Source: Levilactobacillus brevis (lineage in GTDB: Bacteria > Bacillota > Bacilli > Lactobacillales > Lactobacillaceae). From it: a stretch of 64,000 nt of DNA. Positions 9,808 through 18,187 of this stretch are shown one piece after another (position 1 is the first letter of the stretch; each line of letters starts with the position of its first letter). The position numbers and the translations under genes are program-made. Location of the stretch: positions 558,001 to 622,000 of the forward strand of contig CP032931.1 in assembly GCA_003666485.1 (NCBI GenBank), given 5' to 3'. Under the pieces are notes generated by a model. The model made no database searches. It was not told the origin of the DNA and saw only the letters and a program-made list of their open reading frames with translations.

Positions 9808-10597
9808 ATTGAAATTTGATAAATTTTTTGATTATTTTAAAGAGTACGAGGATTGTTACGTTATTATCGGTGGGAATGCCACGGCCTTCTGGCTAGAACA
9901 AGATCAGCAAGTTTTTCGGGCAACTAAGGATTACGATATGGTTGTCATTTTTGAAAATACTACTGATGATTTTGCCAAAGAATTCAGTGAGTTTATATTA
10001 GAGAATGGTTATTTACGTTGTGAAGTTGGTGGGGACGAGGACAAGAAGAAAGTTTACTACCGATATAGGCTAGATTCTGAGCACCAAGTGAAAGATGTGC
10101 CGAAAGAAATTGAATTATTCTCGAGAAAACCAATGAACTATTTGCTTGATACGCCAACAGAAACGACGCCATTACACTATGAAGATGGTCCCAGTTTGTC
10201 GGCCATTATTTTAGACGACGATTACTATCTGTTGCTCAAAGAATGTCAGGAGAAAATTGGCAATGTTTCGGTGCTAAGTATTCCTGGTTTAATTTACTTT
10301 AAGGCTAAGGCACATCTGGACGTTCGCCAACGGATCCAAAGCGGTAAAAAGATTACCCATCGGGCTGATAAAATAAAACACTTTAAGGATGTTTGTCTGC
10401 TATGCTCGCTTTTAAGCAGTGAAAATGATAGCATCGGGGAGATTCCCGAGTCTTGTCAGAGTGATCTAAAAGCGTTTATACAAATCGTTGAGGCGGAACC
10501 GAATAAGATCTTTAAGCAACGGTTTAGGTCAAATAGAGACTTTGATCTTAGTCAGAGCGATGTACTAGATGCGCTGAACTCACTTTTACCCAATTAA
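9797..10597 (+). CDS. AbiEii-like nucleotidyltransferase toxin candidate
   Basis: A 266-aa protein with the nucleotidyltransferase-fold signature: IIGGNATAFWL near residue 25 (GG motif) followed by RATKDYDMVV (the DxD pair) near residue 45. The C-terminal half is helical and Lys-rich. The ATG at 9797 overlaps the upstream stop (9805-9807), implying translational coupling; a TTG at 9809 after GGGGA is an alternative start. It forms a two-gene unit with the preceding regulator and is AT-rich. The family includes AbiEii toxins that modify tRNA, but a solitary NTase of other function is possible. Confidence 0.6.
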   Translation: MGTKLKFDKFFDYFKEYEDCYVIIGGNATAFWLEQDQQVFRATKDYDMVVIFENTTDDFAKEFSEFILENGYLRCEVGGDEDKKKVYYRYRLDSEHQVKDVPKEIELFSRKPMNYLLDTPTETTPLHYEDGPSLSAIILDDDYYLLLKECQEKIGNVSVLSIPGLIYFKAKAHLDVRQRIQSGKKITHRADKIKHFKDVCLLCSLLSSENDSIGEIPESCQSDLKAFIQIVEAEPNKIFKQRFRSNRDFDLSQSDVLDALNSLLPN

Positions 10598-10686
10598 AGC
10601 TATGGAACTTGAGGTGTTCATCAAACTGGTTCAGTTCGTTCAAGATATTTTCGCCATGATATCCTGGTCCTGGCAGCCTCTGAAAC

Positions 10687-10801
10687 GTGCTCCGCGAACC
10701 AGACTCCTGCGCTTAGAAAAATAAGGTGCCCCTATTCGGCTTTGCCGAACAGGAGCACCTTATTCCTCTAATGCTCAGAGTCTGAGCGGTTCGCTCCGCA
10801 C
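10687..10801. terminator. Large nested hairpin between convergent genes
   Basis: An inner hairpin at about 10720-10764 (AATAAGGTGC with GCACCTTATT, plus TTCGGC with GCCGAA) sits inside an outer imperfect inverted repeat (GTGCTCCGCGAACC near 10687 with GGTTCGCTCCGCAC near 10801). It probably terminates both the NTase gene and the minus-strand dehydrogenase. Confidence 0.65.
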
Positions 10802-10804
10802 TCT

Positions 10805-11569
10805 TTAATAACTAGTCCACCCGCCATCAACCGGTACAACTGTCCCGTTGACGTAACTGGATGCGTCCGAGCAGAGGAACAGTGCCGTTTGGGCGATTTC
10901 GTCGCCGGTTCCTGGTTCTGGTGAGAGCGGCATGCCAACGCTTTGGCGTTCCATGCCTTCCTTGTCGATTCCCTTCATGGTGTCGACGATGTTGGTCTTG
11001 ATACCACCCGGTGCGATGGCGTTGGTCCGGATACCCACGTTTTCGTACATGTAGGCGGTGTTCTTGGTCAAGCCGACCACCGCATGCTTGGAGGCCGTGT
11101 AAGCCGCACCGGCCCGGCCGCCACCAATACCGCCAACGGAGGCGATGTTTAGGATGACGCCAGATTTCTGTTTGGTGAAGAGCTTTAAGGCCTCCCGCGT
11201 TGCCAGCATGACGCTGGTCGTGTTGACCGTCATAACGCGGTCCCACAACTCGTTGGTCAGTGTCCCGACTGGCGCCATGTTATCCATGATACCGGCGTTG
11301 TTGACCAAAATATCCAGCTGACCAAAGTTATCGACGGCCGCTTGGACCATCGCAACAACGTCAGCTTCCTTGGTAACGTTGGTGACCGCAGCCACGGCGG
11401 TATTACCCGCATCAGTGATGGCCTTAACCACTTCATTCAAACGCGCTTCGTTGATATCGGCTGCCACGACTTTGGCGCCTTCCTTGGCAAACAATTCTGC
11501 CATGGACTTACCCATACCAGAGCCGGCACCCGTGATGATAGCCACTTTTCCTGCTAATTGTTGACCCAC
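10805..11569 (-). CDS. Classical short-chain dehydrogenase/reductase (SDR)
   Basis: A 254-aa NAD(P)-dependent oxidoreductase with all SDR hallmarks: TGAGSGMG cofactor motif, NNAG, a catalytic Ser in NIASVGG, YTASK, and the C-terminal PVDGG. The substrate is unknown; similar enzymes act on diacetyl/acetoin or secondary alcohols. The start is assigned to GTG 11569 because AAGGAG lies 8 nt upstream of it; an in-frame GTG at 11578 overlaps that ribosome binding site and is unlikely. Confidence 0.85.
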   Translation of the reverse strand: MGQQLAGKVAIITGAGSGMGKSMAELFAKEGAKVVAADINEARLNEVVKAITDAGNTAVAAVTNVTKEADVVAMVQAAVDNFGQLDILVNNAGIMDNMAPVGTLTNELWDRVMTVNTTSVMLATREALKLFTKQKSGVILNIASVGGIGGGRAGAAYTASKHAVVGLTKNTAYMYENVGIRTNAIAPGGIKTNIVDTMKGIDKEGMERQSVGMPLSPEPGTGDEIAQTALFLCSDASSYVNGTVVPVDGGWTSY

Positions 11570-11676
11570 GTTACTCACTCCTTAGTAAAAATGTTTTAGG
11601 CTTAATTACCTTGGCTCTATTATATCCTTTTGCTTAATAGAAAGCGCCCAATATGCTGGGTGTTGGGTCGAAATGT

Positions 11677-11704
11677 TTGACGATGTGTGCAGTTCATGTA
11701 ACAA
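11677..11704 (+). promoter_or_regulatory. Possible promoter of the NmrA-like gene
   Basis: TTGACG (11677-11682), 16-bp spacer, TAACAA (11699-11704); the -10 is poor. Confidence 0.35.
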
Positions 11705-11741
11705 TAAAAGTAACATCAAAACAACAAGGGAGTTTTGCCAC

Positions 11742-12605
11742 ATGAAATACGTGATCACTGGCGCGACTGGCCATTTAGGCAGCCAAATCGTCGACGAATT
11801 AGCACAACGGGTACCGGCCGCCGAAATAACGCTGGGGGTACACACCCCGGCTAAGGCGCAGGTGTTTGCCCAGCAGGGAATGACCGTCTTACCGCTGGAC
11901 TACCGGGATGCCACGAGCATTGTTGCCAGCCTGCAGGATGCGGACGTCGCCATTTATGTGCCCAGCAAGAGTCATGACAGCTTCAGTCGGGTCACGGAAT
12001 TTGAAAACGTGATTGGGGCCGCCCAACAAGCTAACGTCAAGCACCTGATTGTGATGGGCTTCATCGCCGACCAGGCTGACAATCCGTTTGACCTGTCCGC
12101 CTTCTACGGGTATGTGCCCCGGCGGTTAGCGGGGAGTGGACTCTCCTATACGATCTTGCGAAACGCACTGTACGCTGATCCGTTGGTTCCGTACTTGCCG
12201 GAGCTAATTGAGCGCCACAATGTGATCTACCCACTGGGCGACGCGTCATTGAGCTTCATCAGTTTGGCCGACAGTGCGGCCGCCTTTGCCCAGATTGCCG
12301 TCACGCCGCGGCTGTGGACGCAACCCGTTTACACGCTGACGCAGGAACGTTCTTACACCATGCCGGCGTTGGCCCAGGTACTGAGTCAGGTATCAGGCGA
12401 GCAAATTGGCTATGCACCGGTCACCTTGACGCAATTTGCTACGATGTATGACGAAGGCCACGAGGGGCACATGCTAGCGTCGATGTATGCCGGTGGGGCC
12501 AAGGGCCTGCTGGCGACGGTCACGGATGATTACCGCAAAATTATGGGACATCCGGCCCAAAGTCTCCCTGACTTCTTGACGGCGGCACTTGCAGACAAAA
12601 GTTAA
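11742..12605 (+). CDS. NmrA-like NAD(P)-binding oxidoreductase
   Basis: A 287-aa Rossmann protein starting MKYVITGATGHLGSQ, the glycine pattern of atypical SDRs of the NmrA/quinone oxidoreductase type. These bind NAD(P)(H) and act either as NADPH:quinone reductases or as redox sensors. The start at ATG 11742 follows AAGGGAG with about 10 nt spacing. An Rrf2 regulator follows 44 bp downstream with its own promoter, and such regulators often control redox genes of this sort, so a regulatory link is plausible. Confidence 0.75.
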   Translation: MKYVITGATGHLGSQIVDELAQRVPAAEITLGVHTPAKAQVFAQQGMTVLPLDYRDATSIVASLQDADVAIYVPSKSHDSFSRVTEFENVIGAAQQANVKHLIVMGFIADQADNPFDLSAFYGYVPRRLAGSGLSYTILRNALYADPLVPYLPELIERHNVIYPLGDASLSFISLADSAAAFAQIAVTPRLWTQPVYTLTQERSYTMPALAQVLSQVSGEQIGYAPVTLTQFATMYDEGHEGHMLASMYAGGAKGLLATVTDDYRKIMGHPAQSLPDFLTAALADKS

Positions 12606-12616
12606 GCGGGTATAAT
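12589..12616 (+). promoter_or_regulatory. Promoter of the Rrf2 regulator gene
   Basis: TTGCAG (12589-12594), 16-bp spacer, TATAAT (12611-12616). The -35 lies inside the end of the upstream gene. Transcription should start near 12623, which rules out the ATG at 12623 as a useful start. Confidence 0.65.
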
Positions 12617-12649
12617 GGTTCGATGAATACTGGTAAAGGGGGCCTGTCC

Positions 12650-13096
12650 GTGCGCTACTCGCATAAATTAAGTGATGCTGTGCACATCTTAGCGTATATT
12701 GATATTTGTCATGACGGTGATTTGTCGAGTACGGCGATTGCGGCCAGTGTTGAGTCGAACCCAGCACTGGTCCGGCGATTGATGGGGGCCCTGCGACGGG
12801 GTGGCTTATTGGCGACCCAGCAAGGTTCGGCGACGCCTAAATTGGCCCGGCAACCGGCCGCCATCACCCTCTTTGATATTTACCAAGCGGTCGAAGGCGA
12901 CGGTAACCTGCTACACGTCGATGACAAAACTAATCCGCACTGTATCGTGGGTGGCAACATTCAAGATACCTTGCGGGTGGCCTACGCGGAGGTCCAATCC
13001 GCGGCCGAAACGCAAATGAAAGCCATCACACTCGCCCGGTTAATTGGCGATATCTTGACTCGTGAACGGGCGAAACAAGGGCCGGCTGGCAATTAG
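12650..13096 (+). CDS. Rrf2 family transcriptional regulator
   Basis: A 148-aa protein whose N-terminus (M/VRYSHKLSDAVHILAYI) is typical of Rrf2/YwnA regulators, with a winged helix at residues about 10-70. The Cys triad of the Fe-S Rrf2 proteins (IscR type) is absent; one Cys occurs in 'NPHCIVG', as in thiol-based or metabolite-responsive members. GTG 12650 is chosen because AAAGGGGG precedes it by 8 nt and because the family normally begins at this point. Confidence 0.8.
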   Translation: MRYSHKLSDAVHILAYIDICHDGDLSSTAIAASVESNPALVRRLMGALRRGGLLATQQGSATPKLARQPAAITLFDIYQAVEGDGNLLHVDDKTNPHCIVGGNIQDTLRVAYAEVQSAAETQMKAITLARLIGDILTRERAKQGPAGN

Positions 13097-13150
13097 GCTG
13101 CTTGGCCTGGTGATAATGGTTAAAGCAGCTATTTTTGAGAAATATTTTTA

Positions 13151-13200
13151 CGAACAACCCCCCTGACCGGCGCAATCTACCAGTCAGGGGGGGTGTTCGT
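13151..13200. terminator. Strong GC-rich hairpin after the Rrf2 gene
   Basis: A stem of about 17 bp (from CGAACAACCCCCCTGAC at 13151 to its complement ending near 13199) lies 55 bp after the stop. No good T tract follows, so it may be a weak terminator or an mRNA-end hairpin. Confidence 0.5.
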
Positions 13201-13341
13201 CTGCAAATTTGGGAGAGATGAATCAGGTAGCCAGTCACACTGAGGGGAGTGAGATTGGGGAGAGCATTTTTAAGTTTAGGGGATAGTCATGCCGGTCAGT
13301 GTTTGGGGGAGGCTGCCCTGTAGCGGACTAAGGGATTGGGC

Positions 13342-13635
13342 TTACTTGAGTTGACCGTCGTGGTGTTGCTGGTCGAGATTCAGTGCGCTGGCGTCGACCG
13401 CTGTTTGGACCTGACTAGAGATCTGGGTGGTCGTGACCCGCTTGTGTAGCTTGATGGTCATTGGCCGAATCTCGGGTTGGGCCTGCTTCTTTAAGGTCAC
13501 GGTCGTTTGGGCTGCGGCTGGGGCCGGCGTCGTGGTCGTCGTTGCGGCAGAAGCCCCCGCGGACGTAGCCAGTAAGGTCGTCACCGTCATTGCACCCAGC
13601 ATTACTTTAGTCATCATCGTTTTTAAGTTTGTCAT
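13342..13635 (-). CDS. Small secreted protein of unknown function
   Basis: A 97-aa product with a signal peptide (hydrophobic stretch and cleavage near AGASAA) and a mature part of about 65 residues rich in Thr, Gln and Ala, without cysteines or a recognisable domain. GAGGAG with 8-nt spacing fixes the ATG at 13635; a GTG nine bases earlier abuts the ribosome binding site. Function unknown. It is flanked on both sides by intergenic repeats or hairpins. Confidence 0.6.
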   Translation of the reverse strand: MTNLKTMMTKVMLGAMTVTTLLATSAGASAATTTTTPAPAAAQTTVTLKKQAQPEIRPMTIKLHKRVTTTQISSQVQTAVDASALNLDQQHHDGQLK

Positions 13636-13806
13636 GGTAACCACTCCTCAAGTTGTTTGTCGTTTCGCTTTCGATATATTAGTTATACCACCGGCCGGTA
13701 CGACAAGCTTGAAGGCAGGTTAAACTTAACCTGTGAATTTCTTAGGTTGGGCTTAGAAAGCGTTGAGAATGCTGAAATGACGGCAATTCCGAGGCAAATA
13801 TCAGTC

Positions 13807-13970
13807 GCCTGCGGCTGCCAGGGGTTCCGCCTGCTATGGGGGACGGCTTCAGCCTGAGGAGCGGTCTTCCAGCTCGCTTGGAAGCCTGGCAAAGCCCGCC
13901 AGTCTCCCAAGTCGCCCCACGCTGTAGGCTGAGAAAAAAACCTCAGCCAACACCGTCGACACGGCAGGCG
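13807..13970 (+). repeat. Repeat B, copy 1 (forward)
   Basis: A copy of the B family: terminal segment GGCTGCCAGGGG, the shared 'TTCCGCCTGCTATGGGG' block, and a GGCTGAG/CTCAGCC hairpin near the right end (about 13928-13950). It stands alone, with no A element next to it, and ends 9 bp from the HxlR stop codon. Relative to that minus-strand gene it has the same orientation that B copies show after plus-strand genes elsewhere. Confidence 0.85.
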
Positions 13971-13978
13971 ATAACCTG

Positions 13979-14341
13979 CTAGACGTCATCGCGGCTGAGA
14001 AGGGTGATGGCTTCGCCGGCCGCTTCACGCCGGTCGATGTTGTCCTCGCCCCAGACACATAGTTCGTGCAAGATACCTGACAGCGACTGGCCGTACTCGG
14101 TCAGGGAATACTCGACTTTCGGCGGCACCTGCTTGTACACGTGGCGGGCCACGATGTTTGCGGCCTCCAGTTCACGGAGCTGTTGCGTCAACATTTTTTG
14201 TGAAATTTGGGGAATGGCACGGGCCAATTCACCCGTGCGCATGGTGTGGTGGCGTAAGTGGCATAAAATAATGGATTTCCATTTGCCACCAATGATTTCC
14301 ATCGTGGCTTCGACGCCAATGTGATAAGTTTTAGTGGGCAT
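13979..14341 (-). CDS. HxlR family transcriptional regulator
   Basis: A 120-aa winged-helix protein. 'EIIGGKWKSIILCHL' and 'ELARAIPQISQKMLTQQLRELE' (split here by position, residues about 15-60) are diagnostic of HxlR, and the wing contains VPPKVEYSLTEYG. AGGAGG sits 7 nt before the ATG. It is divergent from an MFS efflux gene and probably controls it through an inverted repeat around the efflux promoter. The inducer is unknown. Confidence 0.88.
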   Translation of the reverse strand: MPTKTYHIGVEATMEIIGGKWKSIILCHLRHHTMRTGELARAIPQISQKMLTQQLRELEAANIVARHVYKQVPPKVEYSLTEYGQSLSGILHELCVWGEDNIDRREAAGEAITLLSRDDV

Positions 14342-14400
14342 AAAACGGCCTCCTGTTCAATTATTACCTTTTGGTGGGTAGGGCACTTTAAAGTCGGTTC

Positions 14401-14449
14401 TTGTACCTGAGTTGCTAACCAGTATAATCATTATTTATCACGTTAGCAA
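14401..14449 (+). promoter_or_regulatory. Efflux gene promoter with candidate HxlR operator
   Basis: TTGTAC (14401-14406), 16-bp spacer, TATAAT (14423-14428). A perfect 8-bp inverted repeat, TTGCTAAC (14412-14419) and GTTAGCAA (14442-14449), brackets the -10 and the start of transcription. Confidence 0.65.
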
Positions 14450-14470
14450 ACGAAAAACAGGGAGGTCATT

Positions 14471-15676
14471 ATGACTAAAAAAATTTCACCGGCAATGACG
14501 CTACTGGCGTTGGCCATCAGTGCCTTTGCCATCGGCTCTACGGAGTTCATCAGTGTTGGGTTAATGCCATTATTGGTTCAAAGTTTTCACATTAGTTTGG
14601 CACAAGCGGGTTTGACGGTGTCGGTCTACGCCATGGGCATCATGGTGGGGGCGCCGTTAATGACGCTACTGACCGGGCAGATCAACCGGCACACCTTGAT
14701 GGTCATCATTATGTTGCTGTTTATCTCGGGTAATTTGGTCGCCACTTTTGCCCCGGTCTTCAGCGTCTTGTTGGCTGGCCGGGTGATTGCCGCGCTGGCG
14801 CATGGTATTTTTATGACAGTGGCTTCCGTCATCGCGGCGGACGTGGTGGCGCCTTCCAAACGGGCGTCGGCCATTGCCGTGATGTTTACCGGCCTGACGG
14901 TGGCGACCGTGACCGGGGTACCACTGGGGACTATGATCGGTCAACTGGGCGGCTGGCGTTGGTCGTTTATCTTCATCAGTCTGATCGGGGTGTTGGGCCT
15001 GCTGGCGGACTACGTCTTGGTGCCACGCAACCTGCCACTGCCTAGCAAGGCCACGGCGCGCGGCATCTTACGGGTGCTCGGCAATCCCCAGCTTTTGGTG
15101 GCGCTACTGGTAACCGCCTTGGGATACGGCGGGACCTTTGTGGCTTACACCTACCTGTCTCCGCTCCTGGAACAAAAGATGGGCTGGTCCGCCAGCGCCG
15201 TGGTGGTCATCTTGGTCATTTACGGCTTGATGGTCGCCTTTGGGAACACGATGGGCGGTCGCTGGGCCAACGCCAAGCCGCTGGCCGCGTTGTTAAAAAT
15301 GTTCACGGGACTCTTTCTCACGCTGGTCGTCTTGACGTTTACCGCCAATAGCCAGTGGTTGGGCCTCCTGACGGTGCTGGTCATGGGCTTCTTCGCCTTC
15401 ATGAACGTGCCCGGCCTGCAACTGTACATCGTCCAACTCGCTGAAAAATACACGCCGCAAGATATTACCATGGCGTCGGCGCTAAACATTGCGGCCTTCA
15501 ACGTGGGTATCGCTCTGGGATCTGGTATCGGTGGTCAAGTCACCAGTCAATTTGGTCTGGGCTGGACACCACTGTTCGGTGCCGGCATGGTGGCCTTGAG
15601 CATTGGCCTGACCCTCTGGCTGATTCGATTAGCTCGACCCGTCAAACGTTTAATTCACAAATTTAACCAATTCTAA
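14471..15676 (+). CDS. MFS efflux transporter, AraJ/DHA1 type
   Basis: A 401-aa, 12-helix major facilitator. The N-terminus (AISAFAIGSTEFISVGLMPLL) and the 'GRVIAALAHGIFM' segment are typical of the AraJ/PbuE branch of drug:H+ antiporters, which export drugs, sugars or purines. GGGAGG lies just upstream of the ATG. Divergently paired with an HxlR regulator, which suggests inducible efflux of a toxic or electrophilic compound. Confidence 0.85.
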   Translation: MTKKISPAMTLLALAISAFAIGSTEFISVGLMPLLVQSFHISLAQAGLTVSVYAMGIMVGAPLMTLLTGQINRHTLMVIIMLLFISGNLVATFAPVFSVLLAGRVIAALAHGIFMTVASVIAADVVAPSKRASAIAVMFTGLTVATVTGVPLGTMIGQLGGWRWSFIFISLIGVLGLLADYVLVPRNLPLPSKATARGILRVLGNPQLLVALLVTALGYGGTFVAYTYLSPLLEQKMGWSASAVVVILVIYGLMVAFGNTMGGRWANAKPLAALLKMFTGLFLTLVVLTFTANSQWLGLLTVLVMGFFAFMNVPGLQLYIVQLAEKYTPQDITMASALNIAAFNVGIALGSGIGGQVTSQFGLGWTPLFGAGMVALSIGLTLWLIRLARPVKRLIHKFNQF

Positions 15677-15712
15677 GCGAAATCCTTACCAGTGTCATGA
15701 CTGGTCAAAAAC

Positions 15713-15751
15713 CACCGGCAATCCTTCGAAAAGTGATTGCCGGTGTTTTTT
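15713..15751 (+). terminator. Rho-independent terminator after the MFS gene
   Basis: CACCGGCAATC pairs with GATTGCCGGTG (15713-15723 and 15735-15745), followed by TTTTTT. Confidence 0.85.
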
Positions 15752-15955
15752 AATATTAGCCGTATTTTTAGACGAAAAGTGATCGGTGGTTGGCAAAATG
15801 TTAAGCGGGGTAATCATACGAAATTGCGGCCTATCACGGTTCAATAATGGTGAAGGACCACAGTAGTTGCTAGGCTATAATTATCCGCAGTATTGTACGC
15901 GCGGCGTGATTTATAAACAATATAATATTTAAATAATTATAACGATAAATTTAAA

Positions 15956-15984
15956 TTGTGATGGTTGCTGGGCTTGGGTATACT
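15956..15984 (+). promoter_or_regulatory. Promoter of the lectin-WxL gene
   Basis: TTGTGA (15956-15961), 17-bp spacer, TATACT (15979-15984). The 348-bp gap upstream (15677-16024) otherwise holds only the MFS terminator and AT-rich sequence. Confidence 0.55.
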
Positions 15985-16024
15985 CCTGCTTATGAAGAAA
16001 AAATAAAAATTGGGAGGAACCGCA

Positions 16025-18175
16025 ATGGACAAGAGGTGGTTAATGGGGGTGCTAACCGGCGTAATCCTACTGACCGGCGCCGCGACGGCCCGTGCCGCAA
16101 CCGACATCACCGGCGATGCCGACCTGCAACACGCTGTGGCGACGGCACCCCAGGGGATTCCCCTCGATAATTTATTTGCAATGAGCGGGTGGGATAACTT
16201 TACCAAGCTGATTGATTCGCCCTTGGTCGATAAATCCATCGCCCAGATTACTCGAGATAATCCGACTACCATGGATGTTCAGGCAGGCGCTATCTGGTCC
16301 AAAACAGGCTTAACCCGGATGAACAATCAATTTGATATGAGTCAGGATACTGATATTTCGATGTGGTTGTATTTTGGCAATAAAGGGCCCGACGCAGGTT
16401 CTGGCATGGCATTTGTCTTGCAAAACTCAGAAGACGGCATTTGGGCGGCGGCCAGTGGTGGCCAGGCCTTAGGTGTTTGGGGGAACGATAAGAACGGATA
16501 TGGCAAAGAAACCGTGGTTTCGTCTGCAATTCAGAATAGTTGGGCGCTAGAATTTGACACACGAGTGAATAGTGCTGGGGGGTATGGCGCTAGTGATGCG
16601 TTTGATAGAGATGCCGTTGTCAGTGCTGGGATGCACATTGCTAGCGGTTATCCCGGGCAGGCAGATTCGTATAATCTCTTGGGGGAGTCAAGAAAGTATT
16701 ATGCAAGTCTAAACCATATCCAGCCCAAGCGAGTAGCTAACTTTGCGGATGGCCAGTGGCACCACCTATCGCTGTCTTGGAATGCAACCAAACGGCAAAT
16801 GACCTACCACTATAACGATCGTGACGTGCGAACAGGGGCGTCACGGTCTGGCATGGATGTCGTGCAAGACACCGTCAATATTGACCCCAGCAAATTGAAT
16901 GCTACTAGTGAGAAACCCAACGTCTACTGGGGGATGACGGGGTCAACCAACGCTAAGAACAGTGAAAATGGTCTCGTTCTGATCGACAGTTCCGACACAC
17001 TGGGACAGGTCAATGCTCACGCAACGCTGGAAAATGCCACCACCCACCGACCCGTTACCGCGGGCAGTCGGGTGGCCGTGGGGGACCAGCTGACTTATCG
17101 CTACACGTTTGACTATGATGCGATGACCAGTCATCAAGATATTCAGCCGCTGACCATGAACGTCCCCTTGCCGCAGCCATTGACCTGGACGGCAGGCGGC
17201 GTTCGTTACAACGGCGGCGCCATCACGGAACCATTTACGGCGGCAGAGCTGAAAAGTACGATGATTCAGAAGAAGTGGCGCGAAAAGCTGGATGCGAGTC
17301 GCCACCAAGTCACGGTACAGGTGACGGGAACGGTACCACCAGTGACGCACACGACCGCGGTGCCCGAGGTCAACGCCAGATTCTTCGGGCCCAACTATCA
17401 AACGCAACTGTCGCTGCCAGGCTATCACATTGCCACAGACGTCGCGCTGAAGTTGACCAATTTGGGGGCCGCGACCCAGCAGTTGGGCCACCACGAAACG
17501 GCACTGGTCCGCGTGCGGTTGACCAATCAGGACCAACCGTTTGCCCAGGCCGAGCTTGCCAACTATCGGGTGACCGGGCGCCTCAATGGGCAGGAGCTGC
17601 CAGCCAATGTGACTTGGATCGACCAACCCGTGGGAACGGCTGAGGTGACGCTACCCGCGGAATACTTGCAGCCGGGTGACAATCACTTGACGCTACAGGC
17701 GCAGGATAAGGGTAACGCGACGACCGTGTCTAATTCAGTAGCGGTGACGCTGAATCGTGGGCCTGGCACGTTAGATTTTGCAGAGGTGTCGCCAGCCGCC
17801 GACTTTATGCCCACCGCGCTGACAGGCACGGCCCAACGCATTATCCGCCAGCCGGGTTGGCGCTTGAGCGTTTCGGATGAACGGGGTGCCGGGCGTCGCT
17901 GGAAGTTGTTGGTCCGCCAAGGCGAGGATTTTCAAACGCAGGCTGGTCACCCTCTAAGTGGCCAGTTGTTATTTTCTTGGGGCGACCAGAGCAAGCCCAT
18001 CAACGAGATGGACACGTTGATTGCGACACACACCACGGCCAGTGATGCGGACGTGGTCGATGTGAGCGGGCATTGGGAAACGAACGAAGGGCCACTCATG
18101 GCCATCAATAGCGACACGTTAGCCGGCCAGTATCGGGGCATATTGGAATGGCGATTACAGGATACACCGGGTTAA
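16025..18175 (+). CDS. Secreted L-type lectin-like protein with C-terminal WxL domain
   Basis: A 716-aa protein. A signal peptide ends near TARAA. Residues about 45-320 resemble the bacterial L-type lectin domain (NNQFDMSQDTDISMWLYFG, GMAFVLQN, ALEFDT, WHHLSLSW). The middle third consists of Ig-like/adhesin repeats. The C-terminus carries both WxL-domain hallmarks: 'WRLSVSDERGAG' and the terminal 'EWRLQD' motif. WxL domains bind peptidoglycan noncovalently, so this is a surface-displayed sugar-binding protein. No LPxTG or DUF916/WxL-partner gene is adjacent, unlike typical WxL clusters. The ATG at 16025 follows GGAGG by 7 nt. Confidence 0.82.
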   Translation: MDKRWLMGVLTGVILLTGAATARAATDITGDADLQHAVATAPQGIPLDNLFAMSGWDNFTKLIDSPLVDKSIAQITRDNPTTMDVQAGAIWSKTGLTRMNNQFDMSQDTDISMWLYFGNKGPDAGSGMAFVLQNSEDGIWAAASGGQALGVWGNDKNGYGKETVVSSAIQNSWALEFDTRVNSAGGYGASDAFDRDAVVSAGMHIASGYPGQADSYNLLGESRKYYASLNHIQPKRVANFADGQWHHLSLSWNATKRQMTYHYNDRDVRTGASRSGMDVVQDTVNIDPSKLNATSEKPNVYWGMTGSTNAKNSENGLVLIDSSDTLGQVNAHATLENATTHRPVTAGSRVAVGDQLTYRYTFDYDAMTSHQDIQPLTMNVPLPQPLTWTAGGVRYNGGAITEPFTAAELKSTMIQKKWREKLDASRHQVTVQVTGTVPPVTHTTAVPEVNARFFGPNYQTQLSLPGYHIATDVALKLTNLGAATQQLGHHETALVRVRLTNQDQPFAQAELANYRVTGRLNGQELPANVTWIDQPVGTAEVTLPAEYLQPGDNHLTLQAQDKGNATTVSNSVAVTLNRGPGTLDFAEVSPAADFMPTALTGTAQRIIRQPGWRLSVSDERGAGRRWKLLVRQGEDFQTQAGHPLSGQLLFSWGDQSKPINEMDTLIATHTTASDADVVDVSGHWETNEGPLMAINSDTLAGQYRGILEWRLQDTPG

Positions 18176-18187
18176 CCCCCACCTTGA

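Noticed and set aside
15991-16005. Four-codon frame (ATG AAG AAA AAA TAA) before the lectin gene
   Set aside because: It has no ribosome binding site and no terminator/antiterminator follows, so a regulatory leader peptide is not supported.
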